Under the pieces are notes generated by a model. It was given only the letters and a program-made list of their open reading frames with translations. It did not search any database and was not told the DNA's origin. A stretch of DNA of 64,000 nucleotides from Rhizobiales bacterium 62-17 (GTDB lineage Bacteria > Pseudomonadota > Alphaproteobacteria > Rhizobiales > Beijerinckiaceae), in NCBI GenBank assembly GCA_001898965.1, contig MKVW01000009.1, positions 780,853-844,852 of the forward strand. Direction: 5' to 3'. Made by a program: the position numbers and the translations under genes. Positions 25,949 to 34,523 of this stretch are shown piece after piece (the stretch's first letter is position 1; every line of letters starts with the position of its first letter).

Positions 25949-27709
25949 TTACGTATTGCGCAGGCCCGTCGAATTGGTGTTGCGTTCCGTGCCCGGCGGC
26001 ACGTGAATGTCGATGACGCAGACGCCACCCTTCATCATCACGTCGACGCCCTTGCGGATGGCATCCGGCAGATCGGCCAATGTCTTGATCGGGCCGATGC
26101 CGGTCGCACCTTGCGCCTCGGCCAATTTGGCGATGTCGACATAGGGCTTGTCCATGGCCAGGCCGATCCAGCGATTGCCGACCGGGCGGTTGCGCCGCTT
26201 GGCGACACCTTCCTGATGCAGCTCGTCGTTGAAATAGGACTGGTTGTTGTTGATCAGCACCAGCAGCGGAATCTTGTGCCGCACCGCGGTCCACAGCGCA
26301 TGGTTGCCCATGACGAAATCGCCGTCGCCGAGCACGGTCACCGTCGGGCGGCCCATGTCCGCATTGGCGAGCGCCACGCCGACCGAGAGCGAGGGACCGG
26401 AACCGATGCCGCCGCCGCCGTCCTTGCCCATATAGGCACCCGGATCGCGCCATGGCCACTGATCGCACGGCCATTGCCGCGCCAGTGCTGCGAAGGAGAT
26501 TTTGTCGGGATCGGGCACGTTCTCGCGCAGGGCCTGCGCCACATCCTGCATGCGGATGCGCGAACCATCGCCCGGCTTGAACGGTTTGCGGATCGCCGCG
26601 CGCCAGGGCTCTTTCTTGGTCTTGCCGAGCGTCGCGTTGAGATCGTCCACCACGCTGGCGGGCGAAGCCGAGATGAGGAGATCGGTCGGCGCGGTGCCCT
26701 GATAGACCATATGCGCGCCGTTATGCAGATGATGATCCAGGCCCACGCTGATCACCTTGCCCGAGAAGTTGGAGCCCTTCGGCGGGCTGATGCTGCCGTT
26801 GAGATCGACCCATTCGAAGGCGATGACCAGATCGGCTTCGGCGATCAGATCGAGAATGTCCTTGCCCGGTTGATTGAACGGCTCGATCACATGCGCCGGA
26901 TGATCGGTCGGGAACATGGCGCCGTTCTTCAGGTCCGTCATCACGCAGGCGCCGAGCGTTTCGGCGAGCTGCACGCGCGCATCCCATTCGGCTTGCGAGC
27001 GCGAGCCGCGCCCGTAGAGCAGCAGCGGCCGCTTCGCCGCCTTCAGCATGGCGGCCGCACGATCGATGTCGGCCTTCTGCGCGCGCGGCGCGGCCGGTGG
27101 CTGGAAGCGGCTCATATCAGGCAAAGCCGGCACCTTGTCGAGCGATTGCTCCTGCAGGCCGGCGTCGAGCACGATATAGACCGGAGCGCAGGGCTCGGTG
27201 CGGGTGGCGATATTGGCCTTCGCCATCGCATCGACGATGGCCTCAGCCGAAGTCGGTAGATTGTCGAATTTGATGATGTCGCGGACGATGCCGGCCTGAT
27301 CGGCGGAGGTGTGGATCCAGTCGATCCATGGCCTGCGCTGATGGGCATCGACCGGGCCGGTGGCGCCGACGATCATCATCGGCACGCGATCGCAATAGGC
27401 ATTGAAAATGCCCATATGCGCGTGCATCAGCCCGACGTTGGAATGAACGATGGCAGCCATCGGTTGGTCGGTCGCCTTGGCATAGCCGTGGGCAATGCCC
27501 ACCACATGGTCCTCATGCAGGCACAACAGCATGCCGGGGTCGCGATTGCCCAAATGGTTGACGAGGGAATCGTGCAGGCCGCGATAGCTCGCTCCCGGAT
27601 TGAGGGCGGCATATTTGAAACCGCACAGGCGCAGCATTTGCGCCGCGACGTCCGATCCCCAGGCAACCTTGTCGTCGGGTTGGCCTTCGGGCGTATCGAG
27701 ATAAGGCAT
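25949..27709 (-). CDS. Thiamine diphosphate-dependent enzyme, acetolactate synthase-like
   Basis: A 586-residue ThDP enzyme with the three usual domains. The N-terminal Pyr domain holds the activating glutamate in LHEDHVVGIAHGYAKATDQP (about residues 63-82). The C-terminal PP domain has the cofactor motif GDGDFVMGNHALWTA ... LINNNQSYFND (GDG to NN, about 460-495). Family members include acetolactate synthase, benzoylformate decarboxylase and oxalyl-CoA decarboxylase; the residues visible do not decide which. The neighbour across a 178-bp divergent gap is an FAA-hydrolase-type gene. That context favours 2-oxo acid decarboxylation in catabolism over branched-chain amino acid synthesis. The start at 27709 has a good AGGAAAC site. 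Confidence 0.85.
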   Translation of the reverse strand: MPYLDTPEGQPDDKVAWGSDVAAQMLRLCGFKYAALNPGASYRGLHDSLVNHLGNRDPGMLLCLHEDHVVGIAHGYAKATDQPMAAIVHSNVGLMHAHMGIFNAYCDRVPMMIVGATGPVDAHQRRPWIDWIHTSADQAGIVRDIIKFDNLPTSAEAIVDAMAKANIATRTEPCAPVYIVLDAGLQEQSLDKVPALPDMSRFQPPAAPRAQKADIDRAAAMLKAAKRPLLLYGRGSRSQAEWDARVQLAETLGACVMTDLKNGAMFPTDHPAHVIEPFNQPGKDILDLIAEADLVIAFEWVDLNGSISPPKGSNFSGKVISVGLDHHLHNGAHMVYQGTAPTDLLISASPASVVDDLNATLGKTKKEPWRAAIRKPFKPGDGSRIRMQDVAQALRENVPDPDKISFAALARQWPCDQWPWRDPGAYMGKDGGGGIGSGPSLSVGVALANADMGRPTVTVLGDGDFVMGNHALWTAVRHKIPLLVLINNNQSYFNDELHQEGVAKRRNRPVGNRWIGLAMDKPYVDIAKLAEAQGATGIGPIKTLADLPDAIRKGVDVMMKGGVCVIDIHVPPGTERNTNSTGLRNT

Positions 27710-27887
27710 GAATGTTTCCTCCGGCGCACCTGTTGAAATCGGCGCGATTTTGTGGGCTGGGTTCCCCGTAACATCCCGTAAAGGGCGAGAAAAGGTGAGA
27801 TAAAATGCAGGCGTAGCGCTTGTCCATGCCGGCTACGGCTGCGTATAAGGCCCGCGAACGGATAGATCGAAGACATCAGGAGGAAAC

Positions 27888-28736
27888 ATGAAGCTTGCGA
27901 CATTCGAGGCCAACGGCAAGGTCAGCTATGGCGCCGTGGTGGATGGCGGCATCGTCGACTTGGGCAAGAAACTTTCTTTCGCCGATCTGCGCGCTTTGAT
28001 CGCCGGCAATGGTTTCGCTCAGGCGAAGGCCGCGATCGCCGGCGCCAAGCCGGATGTGGCATTGAACCAGGTGCGCCTGCTGCCGGTCATTCCCAATCCG
28101 GACAAGATCATCTGCGTCGGCCTCAACTACGAAGACCACGTGGTCGAGACCAAGCGCGAGCGCACCGAGGATCCGGCGCTGTTCGTGCGCTTTGCCAACA
28201 GTCAGATGGGCCATAACGAACCGATGCTGTTGCCGCCGGAATCGAGCCATCTCGACTATGAAGGCGAAATCGCCGTCATCATCGGCAAGGGCGGCCGTCG
28301 CATCGCCGAGAAGGACGCTTACGGCCACGTCGCCGGCTTCTCCTGCTACAACGACGGTTCGATCCGCGATCTGCAATGGGCGACGACGCAATGGACGACG
28401 GGCAAGAATTTTCCCTCGACCGGCGCCTTCGGTCCGTGGATGGTGACGACCGACGAAGTGCCGGCCGACAGCGTGCTGACCTTGATCACCCGTCTCAACG
28501 GCCAGGAAATGCAGCGCGCCACCACGCAGATGATGATTCACTCGATTCCGCGGTTGATCGCCTTCATCTCGGTCTTCACCGAACTAGCGCCGGGCGATGT
28601 TATCGTCAGCGGCACGCCGGGCGGCGTCGGCGGTCGCAAGAAGCCGCCGCTGTTCATGAAGGATGGCGACGTCTGCGAGATCGAGATCGACAAGGTTGGT
28701 GTGCTCAGCAATCCGATCAAAGCCGAGAAGGTCTGA
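27888..28736 (+). CDS. Fumarylacetoacetate hydrolase (FAH) family protein
   Basis: A 282-residue single-domain member of the FAH superfamily, much shorter than the fumarylacetoacetase at 7095. NPDKIICVGLNYEDHV (about residues 68-83) opens the catalytic domain; the metal ligands are in HLDYEGEIAVIIGKGG (ExE, about 122-137) and the conserved FSCYNDGSIRDLQ segment (about 149-161). Family members hydrolyse or decarboxylate oxo-acids in aromatic degradation (for example 2-hydroxyhepta-dienedioate isomerase, acylpyruvase). The likely role here is removal of a ring-cleavage product. Starts with GGAGGAAAC then ATG. Its stop is 5 bp from the convergent acyl-CoA dehydrogenase. Confidence 0.88.
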   Translation: MKLATFEANGKVSYGAVVDGGIVDLGKKLSFADLRALIAGNGFAQAKAAIAGAKPDVALNQVRLLPVIPNPDKIICVGLNYEDHVVETKRERTEDPALFVRFANSQMGHNEPMLLPPESSHLDYEGEIAVIIGKGGRRIAEKDAYGHVAGFSCYNDGSIRDLQWATTQWTTGKNFPSTGAFGPWMVTTDEVPADSVLTLITRLNGQEMQRATTQMMIHSIPRLIAFISVFTELAPGDVIVSGTPGGVGGRKKPPLFMKDGDVCEIEIDKVGVLSNPIKAEKV

Positions 28737-28741
28737 TCTTT

Positions 28742-29938
28742 CTAGCCCCAGCGCCAGCTATCGATGCCGGCGCTGGCGGCGTGACGCGCCAGCACCATTT
28801 TGTGCACTTCGCTGGCGCCGTCCACCAACCGCGCCTGCCGCGCATAGCGGTAGATCCATTCCAGCACAGTATCCTTGGAATAACCGCGCGCGCCGTTGAG
28901 CTGGATCGCCGTGTCGGCGGCCAGATGCAGCGTATCGGCGACGTGCAGTTTGGCGCTCGAAACCTCCGTGCGGGCAAAGTCGCCCTGATCGAGCTTCCAG
29001 GCGGCGCGCATCACCAGCAGGCGGCCGATGTCGATGGCATGGGTCACATCGCCGATCTTCATCTGCACGCTTTCGTAATCGGCGAGCCGTTTGCCGAAGG
29101 CTTGACGCTCGTTGATGTAAGCGGTGGCGATCTCGACGCAGCGTTTCGACAGGCCGAGCCAGCGCATGCAATGGGTGAGGCGCGCGGGACCTAAACGAAT
29201 CTGCGTCGCCTTCAATCCGTCGCCGACATTCATCAGCACGTTCTCGTCGTCGATTTCGAGGCCTTCGAAGGCGATCTCGCAATGGCCGCCGTGTTCCTCC
29301 GGCCCCATGATCGCGATGCGGCGCAGAATGCGCCAGCCCGGCTGGTCCTTATGAAAAAGGAAAGCCGTGAGGCCCTTGCGGGCATCGTCCGATGTGCGCG
29401 CGATCAGGATGAAATGCGTGGCTTCGGCGGCGCCGGTGATGAACCATTTGTGGCCATTGATCACCCATTTATCGCCTTTGCGCTCGGCGCGCGTGCGGAT
29501 CATCGTCGGGTCCGATCCGCCGCCAGGCGCCGGCTCAGTCATCACGAAGGAGGAGCGCACTTTGCCGTCGACGATCGGCTGCAACCAGCGCGCTTGCTGC
29601 GCCGGCGTGCCGACCTTGGCGAGGAGATTCATATTGCCATCGTCGGGCGCGGCGCAGTTCAGCGCCACCGGCCCGAAGATCGAACGGTTCGCCTCTTCAT
29701 AAAGTGCCGCCCAGCCGACCATCGGCAGGCCCATGCCGCCGAATTGTTTCGGCGTCTGCGGCGCCCACAGGCCGGCGGCTTTCGCCTTGGCGCGGACGTC
29801 TTCGAGCCGGTCGAGCCGGATGTTCTCATGCTCGTCGAAATTCTTGGGATCAGCTTCGAGCGGCAGGACATGCTCGGCGACAAAGGCACGGGTGCGAACC
29901 CTGATGTCTTCGAGTTCGGACGGCAGTGCGAAATCCAT
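28742..29938 (-). CDS. Acyl-CoA dehydrogenase, ACAD10/11-like
   Basis: A 398-residue flavoprotein dehydrogenating acyl-CoA to enoyl-CoA. It has the FAD segment SFVMTEPAPGGGSDPTMI (about residues 132-149) and WVINGHKWFITGA (about 161-173). At the C-terminus, the residue matching the catalytic glutamate of medium-chain enzymes lies in RLVDGASEVHKM and is Asp, a feature of the ACAD10/11-like group. It overlaps nothing and is followed (upstream on the minus strand) by an SDR gene 7 bp away, giving an SDR-ACAD two-gene unit. Role: fatty or aromatic acyl-CoA oxidation. Electron transfer to ETF is expected. Substrate chain length is not evident. Confidence 0.88.
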   Translation of the reverse strand: MDFALPSELEDIRVRTRAFVAEHVLPLEADPKNFDEHENIRLDRLEDVRAKAKAAGLWAPQTPKQFGGMGLPMVGWAALYEEANRSIFGPVALNCAAPDDGNMNLLAKVGTPAQQARWLQPIVDGKVRSSFVMTEPAPGGGSDPTMIRTRAERKGDKWVINGHKWFITGAAEATHFILIARTSDDARKGLTAFLFHKDQPGWRILRRIAIMGPEEHGGHCEIAFEGLEIDDENVLMNVGDGLKATQIRLGPARLTHCMRWLGLSKRCVEIATAYINERQAFGKRLADYESVQMKIGDVTHAIDIGRLLVMRAAWKLDQGDFARTEVSSAKLHVADTLHLAADTAIQLNGARGYSKDTVLEWIYRYARQARLVDGASEVHKMVLARHAASAGIDSWRWG

Positions 29939-29945
29939 GGCTTTC

Positions 29946-30719
29946 TCACAAGCTGGAAATGAGATGGCCGCCGTCGGCGACCAGGACCGAGCCGGTCATG
30001 AAGGAGGAGGACGGCGATAGCAAGAGCAGGATGGGGCCATCGAGGTCTTCCACCTGGCCGAGCCGGCGCAGGGGAATGCGCAGCAACTGCTGCTTGCCGG
30101 CATCGGTCTCGAAATGCGCCGCTGTCATCGGCGTTTCGATATAGCCGGGTGCGATCGCGTTGACGCGAATGCCATAGCGCGCCCATTCCAGCGCCATCTG
30201 CTTGGTCAGTTGCACGAGCCCGGCTTTCGACGTGGCATAGGCCGTGACATGGCTGCCCTGGCGCAGGCCGAGGATCGAGGCCATGTTGATAATCGTGCCA
30301 CCGCTTTTCTGCTCGACCATCTGGCGCGCGACTTCCACGGCCATGTGACGGGCGCCCGAAAGATTGGTGGCGATCACTTGATCCCAATCCTCGGCACTTT
30401 CGCCGAGCAACGGCCTTCCAGGCGCGACGCCGGAATTGTTGATCAGGGCGTGGATCGGCCCCGCGGCTTTGACGGCGGCTGCGACGCCGTCTCGGATCGA
30501 GGTGGCGCTGGTGACATCGACGGTCACCGCATGGGCTCTGCCGCCCTTGGCGGCGATATCAGCCACCAATTCCTCGAGCTTGTCGCGGCGGCGCGCCGTG
30601 ACGACCACCTGGGCGCCTCGACTCGCCGTCATCTCAGCGAAATGCGCGCCGATTCCTGACGAGGCCCCGGTGATCAGAATGGTCATGCCGCTGAGATCAG
30701 CCGTGATTTTCCCCGCCAT
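29946..30719 (-). CDS. Short-chain dehydrogenase/reductase (SDR)
   Basis: A 257-residue classical SDR. The nucleotide-binding TGASSGIGAHFAE (about residues 17-29) and the NNSG motif are present (ALINNSGVAPG, about 91-101). The catalytic tetrad Ser-Tyr-Lys reads INMASILG (Ser) and TAYATSKAGLVQLTKQ (YxxxK, about 158-162). The end holds PGYIETPMTAAHFE. It likely oxidises or reduces a hydroxyacyl substrate with NAD(P). The transcript continues into the acyl-CoA dehydrogenase gene (7-bp gap), supporting a beta-oxidation-like role. Start 30719 has a ribosome site AAGGAACC. Confidence 0.9.
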   Translation of the reverse strand: MAGKITADLSGMTILITGASSGIGAHFAEMTASRGAQVVVTARRRDKLEELVADIAAKGGRAHAVTVDVTSATSIRDGVAAAVKAAGPIHALINNSGVAPGRPLLGESAEDWDQVIATNLSGARHMAVEVARQMVEQKSGGTIINMASILGLRQGSHVTAYATSKAGLVQLTKQMALEWARYGIRVNAIAPGYIETPMTAAHFETDAGKQQLLRIPLRRLGQVEDLDGPILLLLSPSSSFMTGSVLVADGGHLISSL

Positions 30720-30865
30720 GGATGGTTCCTTGTGTTAATGGACCAATATTGGCAGGACGGCCGTGACCTGCGCAAGAGGTAACTTGCACTGAACCATTGG
30801 CCGATGGGCGCGGCAACCTGGCTGCTGATTTTTCAGAAAGAGAAGAGAATGCCACGCATCATCGT

Positions 30866-31016
30866 GTGTCATCCCGGACGCCGAAGGCGATCCGGGAGCC
30901 AGGGGCGTGTGACGAATGTTGCCGGTATTGAAAACGACGGAAGATATGGAGGATAGGCTCTACCGCTTGCCCCTGGACCCCGGATCATCTGCTACGCAGT
31001 TGTCCGGGGTGACACC
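30866..31016. repeat. Paired-hairpin composite repeat, copy 1
   Basis: Two hairpins in opposite orientation: 30866-30906 reads GTGTCATCCCGGACGC ... GATCCGGGAGCCAGGGGC and 30969-31016 reads the reverse, GCCCCTGGACCCCGG ... GTCCGGGGTGACACC. About 62 bp separate them. Copy 2 is at 63497-63649 and a single arm at 36731-36776. The 30720-31040 gap contains nothing else that I recognise. Confidence 0.75.
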
Positions 31017-31040
31017 AAGAGGTTGCGTTCGACAGGAAAA

Positions 31041-32210
31041 TTACTTCCCCCACAATTCCTTCGACGCGCGCCGCGCGCCCTCGGACAGCGCCTCGAACTT
31101 CGCCCACATGATCGACGGATGGACGCGGCGATAGAACGGTCCCTGCGCGAAGCCGCAGTCGGTGCCGGCCATCACGTTTTCGCGGCCGATCAGTTTGGCG
31201 ATGCGCACCAGCCGCTCGGCGACGAGATCGGGATGCTCGACCACGTTGGTGGCATGGCTGATCACGCCGGTGGCGAGCATCTTGTCCTTCGGGAAGCGGC
31301 CATTGCCCCAGACCTTCCATTCATGTTCGTGGCGCGGGTTGGCGCCTTCGATGACGAAACAGTTGGCCTTGATCTTCAGGAAGTCGTCGATGATGTCGGT
31401 CAGCGGCACGTCGGTCGTATGTGGACCATTCCAGCTGCCCCAGCACACGTGATAGCGCACCATTTCCTGCGGGATGCCGCGCAGCGAATGGTTGATCAGC
31501 TCGACCTGTCGGCCGACCCATTTCTTGTAATCGGCCATGCTGGCCGGCGGCACCATGCGGTCATAGGTGACGGCGAGACGGGCATCGTCGAGCTGTACGA
31601 CGAGGCCGGCGTCGGTGATCATCTTATATTCGGTGTTCATCGCCTCGGCGATGGCGACGAGAATGTCGTCGTCGCTCTTGTAATATTCATTGGTGCGGTC
31701 GGGGATCACCGATGTGGGCGAGGCCACCGGCAGAAAGCCTTCCTCGACGCCATTGGCTTTCAGCGCCGCCTTCATATGGTCGATGTCGTTTTGCACGGCG
31801 GCCTGGCCGGTATATTTCAGCGGCCCGACGCAGACCGATTCCATCGTCGTCGCCATGCCTTCCTTGCCGTCCATCTCGTCGTAGAAGGCGGAAAAGCGCG
31901 TGCGGTCGGCGCCGGTGCGCCAGGCGTTGACGCCGGGCTTGAACGGCCGGCGCTCGAAACCGCTCATGCGCTCCAGCACATATTGCGACCAGGAAATGCC
32001 CTTGCCGAATTCGCCGTCGCTGGGAATATCGATGCCGGCATCTTTCTGCTGCTTGATGACTTGCGTCACTTCCTCGCCAAGCTTCTTTTGATGCGCGGCT
32101 TCGTCCACCGGCTTGCCGGCCTGCTTGTCGCGCAGATAGGTGACGACGCTGTCGGGACGGATGAGGCTGCCGACATGGGATGTCAGAATGCGGTCGGTGC
32201 TGCGCTTCAT
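31041..32210 (-). CDS. MetE-like (cobalamin-independent methionine synthase family) protein 1
   Basis: A 389-residue protein of the UROD/MetE-like barrel superfamily, about the size of the catalytic half of MetE. It opens ILTSHVGSLIRPDSV. The zinc ligands typical of the family are visible: RYHVCWGSWNGPH (His-x-Cys, about residues 230-242), FVIEGANPRHEHEW (Glu) and MAGTDCGFAQGPF (Cys, about 359-365). Methionine synthases move a methyl group from methyl-tetrahydrofolate to homocysteine, but this family also includes epoxyalkane:CoM transferase and uncharacterised thiol alkyltransferases. The full N-terminal domain of MetE is absent. Beside catabolic genes, a role in demethylation or C1 transfer is possible but unproved. 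A second member is at 38754. Confidence 0.72.
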   Translation of the reverse strand: MKRSTDRILTSHVGSLIRPDSVVTYLRDKQAGKPVDEAAHQKKLGEEVTQVIKQQKDAGIDIPSDGEFGKGISWSQYVLERMSGFERRPFKPGVNAWRTGADRTRFSAFYDEMDGKEGMATTMESVCVGPLKYTGQAAVQNDIDHMKAALKANGVEEGFLPVASPTSVIPDRTNEYYKSDDDILVAIAEAMNTEYKMITDAGLVVQLDDARLAVTYDRMVPPASMADYKKWVGRQVELINHSLRGIPQEMVRYHVCWGSWNGPHTTDVPLTDIIDDFLKIKANCFVIEGANPRHEHEWKVWGNGRFPKDKMLATGVISHATNVVEHPDLVAERLVRIAKLIGRENVMAGTDCGFAQGPFYRRVHPSIMWAKFEALSEGARRASKELWGK

Positions 32211-32353
32211 GGGTGTTTCCTGAACTGTTGTTTTTTGGACGACGGATTTCTAGCGGTCATCGCCTGTATCAGCAAGACTGCCAAATGCCCACGAAAAACG
32301 ACAAATCTGGCGCTCTCTGTGGGCAGGTTCCCTCGACGGGGCTGCGAGGCGAC

Positions 32354-33298
32354 TTAAGGACTGGCGGCCACGGTGTTGCGCAAGATGCCAATCTTTTCGA
32401 CCTCGCTTTCGATCACATCACCGGGTTCGCAATAACGCGTCGCCGGCACGAGGCCGGGGGTGGGCGACCATTTACCGCCGAGTTCCGTGTCGGTCGACCA
32501 GGCGGTGCCGGCCGGCGTGCCGGTGATGATCATCATGCCGGGCTTGAGCGTGAAATTGACCGAGAAGAAATGAATGAGCTCGGCGCAGCTCCAGATCATT
32601 TCGGCTGTTGTCGAGGATTGCCGCAGCTCGCCATTGATGCGTGTCTGGAGCGCTAAGGCCTGCGGATCGCCGATTTCATCGGCGGTGGTGATGCAGGGGC
32701 CAAGCGGCGCGCTGGTTTCGAAGGCCTTGCTGCGTCCCAGTTCATACCAGACGAAGCCGTCCTTCATGCGCACCTGCCGGTCGCGCGCCGTGACATCGTT
32801 GACGATCGTATAGCCGAACACGTGGTCGAGCGCCCGCTCCACCGGAATATGTCGGCCGGGCTTACCGATAACCACGGCGAGTTCGGTCTCGCAGTCGATC
32901 TTCTTGCTCAGCGCGGCGTCATAGAGGATCGCATCGTCGGGGCCGATGACGCAGTCGCTCGTCTTGATGAAGAATTCCGGTTCCTTGCCGCTGATCGCCG
33001 TATTGGCCTTTTCGGCATTGTGCGCGCGATAGTTGCTGCCGCTGCACAGGATGGTGCTGGGCATCATCGGCGCTGTCAGTTTGACGTCGCGCAGCTTCAA
33101 ATTGGCTTTCGGATCGCTTTGCGAAACGATTTTATCAAGCGCCTGGCGGGCCGGCGCGCCGGCGCGGATGAAACTAACCGTATCGGCGAACCAGGCGCGT
33201 TCCTCATCGGCTGCCGCGCGCAGAGGATCGATGATCGATTCGTCCCGCAACACGCCGAAACGCGTCACACCATCGATGACGAAATTGACGATACGCAT
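32354..33298 (-). CDS. Fumarylacetoacetate hydrolase family protein 2
   Basis: A 314-residue FAH-superfamily protein beginning MRIVNFVIDGVTRFG. The catalytic core shows LCSGSNYRAHNAEK (about residues 86-99), the metal-binding KKIDCETELAVVIGKPG (ExE) and YTIVNDVTARDRQVR (about 170-184), ending with the family FTLKPGMMIITGTPAG. It probably cleaves or tautomerises a ring-fission oxo-acid. Preferred start 33298 (MRIVNF); the in-frame 33313 ATG lies in element B. The 52-bp repeat element copy B lies 15 bp upstream. Downstream 32211-32353 is short and holds no gene. Confidence 0.85.
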   Translation of the reverse strand: MRIVNFVIDGVTRFGVLRDESIIDPLRAAADEERAWFADTVSFIRAGAPARQALDKIVSQSDPKANLKLRDVKLTAPMMPSTILCSGSNYRAHNAEKANTAISGKEPEFFIKTSDCVIGPDDAILYDAALSKKIDCETELAVVIGKPGRHIPVERALDHVFGYTIVNDVTARDRQVRMKDGFVWYELGRSKAFETSAPLGPCITTADEIGDPQALALQTRINGELRQSSTTAEMIWSCAELIHFFSVNFTLKPGMMIITGTPAGTAWSTDTELGGKWSPTPGLVPATRYCEPGDVIESEVEKIGILRNTVAASP

Positions 33299-33312
33299 GA
33301 AATCTCCAGCCA

Positions 33313-33364
33313 TAGCGTTTTGTAGTTTGATGGATACATCAAACTTTACAAAGACGCGTCAAAT
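33313..33364 (-). repeat. 52-bp intergenic element, copy B
   Basis: Reads TTTGACGCGTCTTTG on the minus strand and ends CAAACTACAAAACGCTAT, with the inverted repeat GTTTGATG / CATCAAAC inside. Nearly identical to copy A (9409-9460). It sits 15 bp before the start of the FAH-family gene at 33298, in the same orientation. Confidence 0.75.
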
Positions 33365-33371
33365 AAAGAAT

Positions 33372-34337
33372 CTATATCTTGCCGATGATGTGAATGAGCT
33401 TGTTGGTCGCGACTTCCTCACTGTCGTGGAAAGCCTTGAGATCGGTCCCCTGCAGCATTTTCAGGTCGAGACCTGCGCCATCGGCTGCTTTCTGGAAAGC
33501 CGGGTCGGCGTAAATGGCGCGCAATGTGGTTTTCAGCTTCTCCTGCACGTCGGCTGGCGTGGCGGCGGGCGCGTAAAGCGCCGACCAGAGCGTGTATGAG
33601 GCATCGACGCCCTGTTCCTTGAAGCTCGTCAGTTTCGGATAGAGCTTCAGCGGTTCGTCGCCGCCGCTGCGCGCGATGGCACGCAATTGGCCACCGTCTA
33701 CGAATTGCGCCGCTACGCTCGGTGCCGCCAAAGTGAAATCAACATCCTTCGAAAGCAATGCCGTCACCGCCGGGCCGCCACCGCGATAGGGCACATGCAG
33801 AAAGTCCACCTTGGCGGCGTGGGCGGCGAGCGCCACGGCGAAATGGATCGACCCGCGCGTGCCGGAGGAGGCGAAGGAAATGGCGTTGGGCCGTTTGTGC
33901 GCATCCGCCACCACCTCAGTGAAGCTTTTCCTCGGCGCATCGGGCCGCACCAGCACGACGAAGGGTTCGGCCGTCAGGCGCGCGATCGGCGTGAGCTCCG
34001 ACAATTCATAAGACGGCTTCTTGCCGTCGAGACGGTCCATCTCCGGCAAAGCGATGGTGGGCGAGAGCGCCAGCAGCAGCGTGTGCCCATCGGGCTTGCT
34101 GCGCGCCACCGCCACCGCGCCGACGGCACCGCCGCCACCGGGCCGGTTTTCGATAATCACCGGCTTGCCCAACGCCACCTGCAGCGGCGTCTGGATGGCA
34201 CGCGCGACAATATCGGCCAGGCCGCCCGGCGCCAGTGGCACGATCATGGTGATCTGCTGCGTCGGATAGTCGCTGGCTGTAGCAAAGCCGCTGAACAGCA
34301 TCGCGGCGCCGATCAAAGCGGAACGAAGCGGGCGCAT
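33372..34337 (-). CDS. Bug-family substrate-binding protein 2
   Basis: A 321-residue periplasmic binding protein. Signal peptide 1 to about 22 (ATA-SDY). Family marks: YPTQQITMIVPLAPGGLAD, IENRPGGGGAVGAVAVARSK (about residues 60-79) and HVPYRGGGPAVTALLSKDVD (about 178-197). ATG 34337 is chosen because the in-frame upstream codons would precede the signal sequence. Bug proteins usually bring carboxylates or aromatic acids to a TctAB permease that need not be next door. The gene is divergent from the NMT1-type binding protein at 34524; the intergenic 34338-34523 should hold both promoters. Likely ligand: an aromatic acid; not determinable. Confidence 0.88.
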   Translation of the reverse strand: MRPLRSALIGAAMLFSGFATASDYPTQQITMIVPLAPGGLADIVARAIQTPLQVALGKPVIIENRPGGGGAVGAVAVARSKPDGHTLLLALSPTIALPEMDRLDGKKPSYELSELTPIARLTAEPFVVLVRPDAPRKSFTEVVADAHKRPNAISFASSGTRGSIHFAVALAAHAAKVDFLHVPYRGGGPAVTALLSKDVDFTLAAPSVAAQFVDGGQLRAIARSGGDEPLKLYPKLTSFKEQGVDASYTLWSALYAPAATPADVQEKLKTTLRAIYADPAFQKAADGAGLDLKMLQGTDLKAFHDSEEVATNKLIHIIGKI

Positions 34338-34523
34338 ATGGTCTCCCCCAAACACTCTAGTCTTCGCTTGGTATCGTCCACCCCGCGCCAAGGCAATCCC
34401 ACAGCTTGTTGGGAAGCGTTCCATATTGCGGCGCACGCCGAACACTGCGACACTGGCGCCGCATCGCCGGTAGGGTGGCGCAAGATCAAGCCGAGACAAT
34501 CGGCATCATGGAGGAAACGAAAA

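Noticed and set aside
25469-27259. 596-codon plus-strand open frame overlapping transaldolase and the ThDP gene
   Set aside because: Antisense to the ThDP enzyme and out of frame with transaldolase; composition is that of a shadow frame.
30720-31040. Possible CRISPR or phage attachment site
   Set aside because: The repeats are two inverted hairpins, not regularly spaced direct repeats; no cas, integrase or tRNA end nearby.
33687-34523. 279-codon N-terminal extension of the first NMT1-type binding protein
   Set aside because: The extension runs antisense through the Bug gene; the ATG at 34524 has a ribosome site and a signal peptide.
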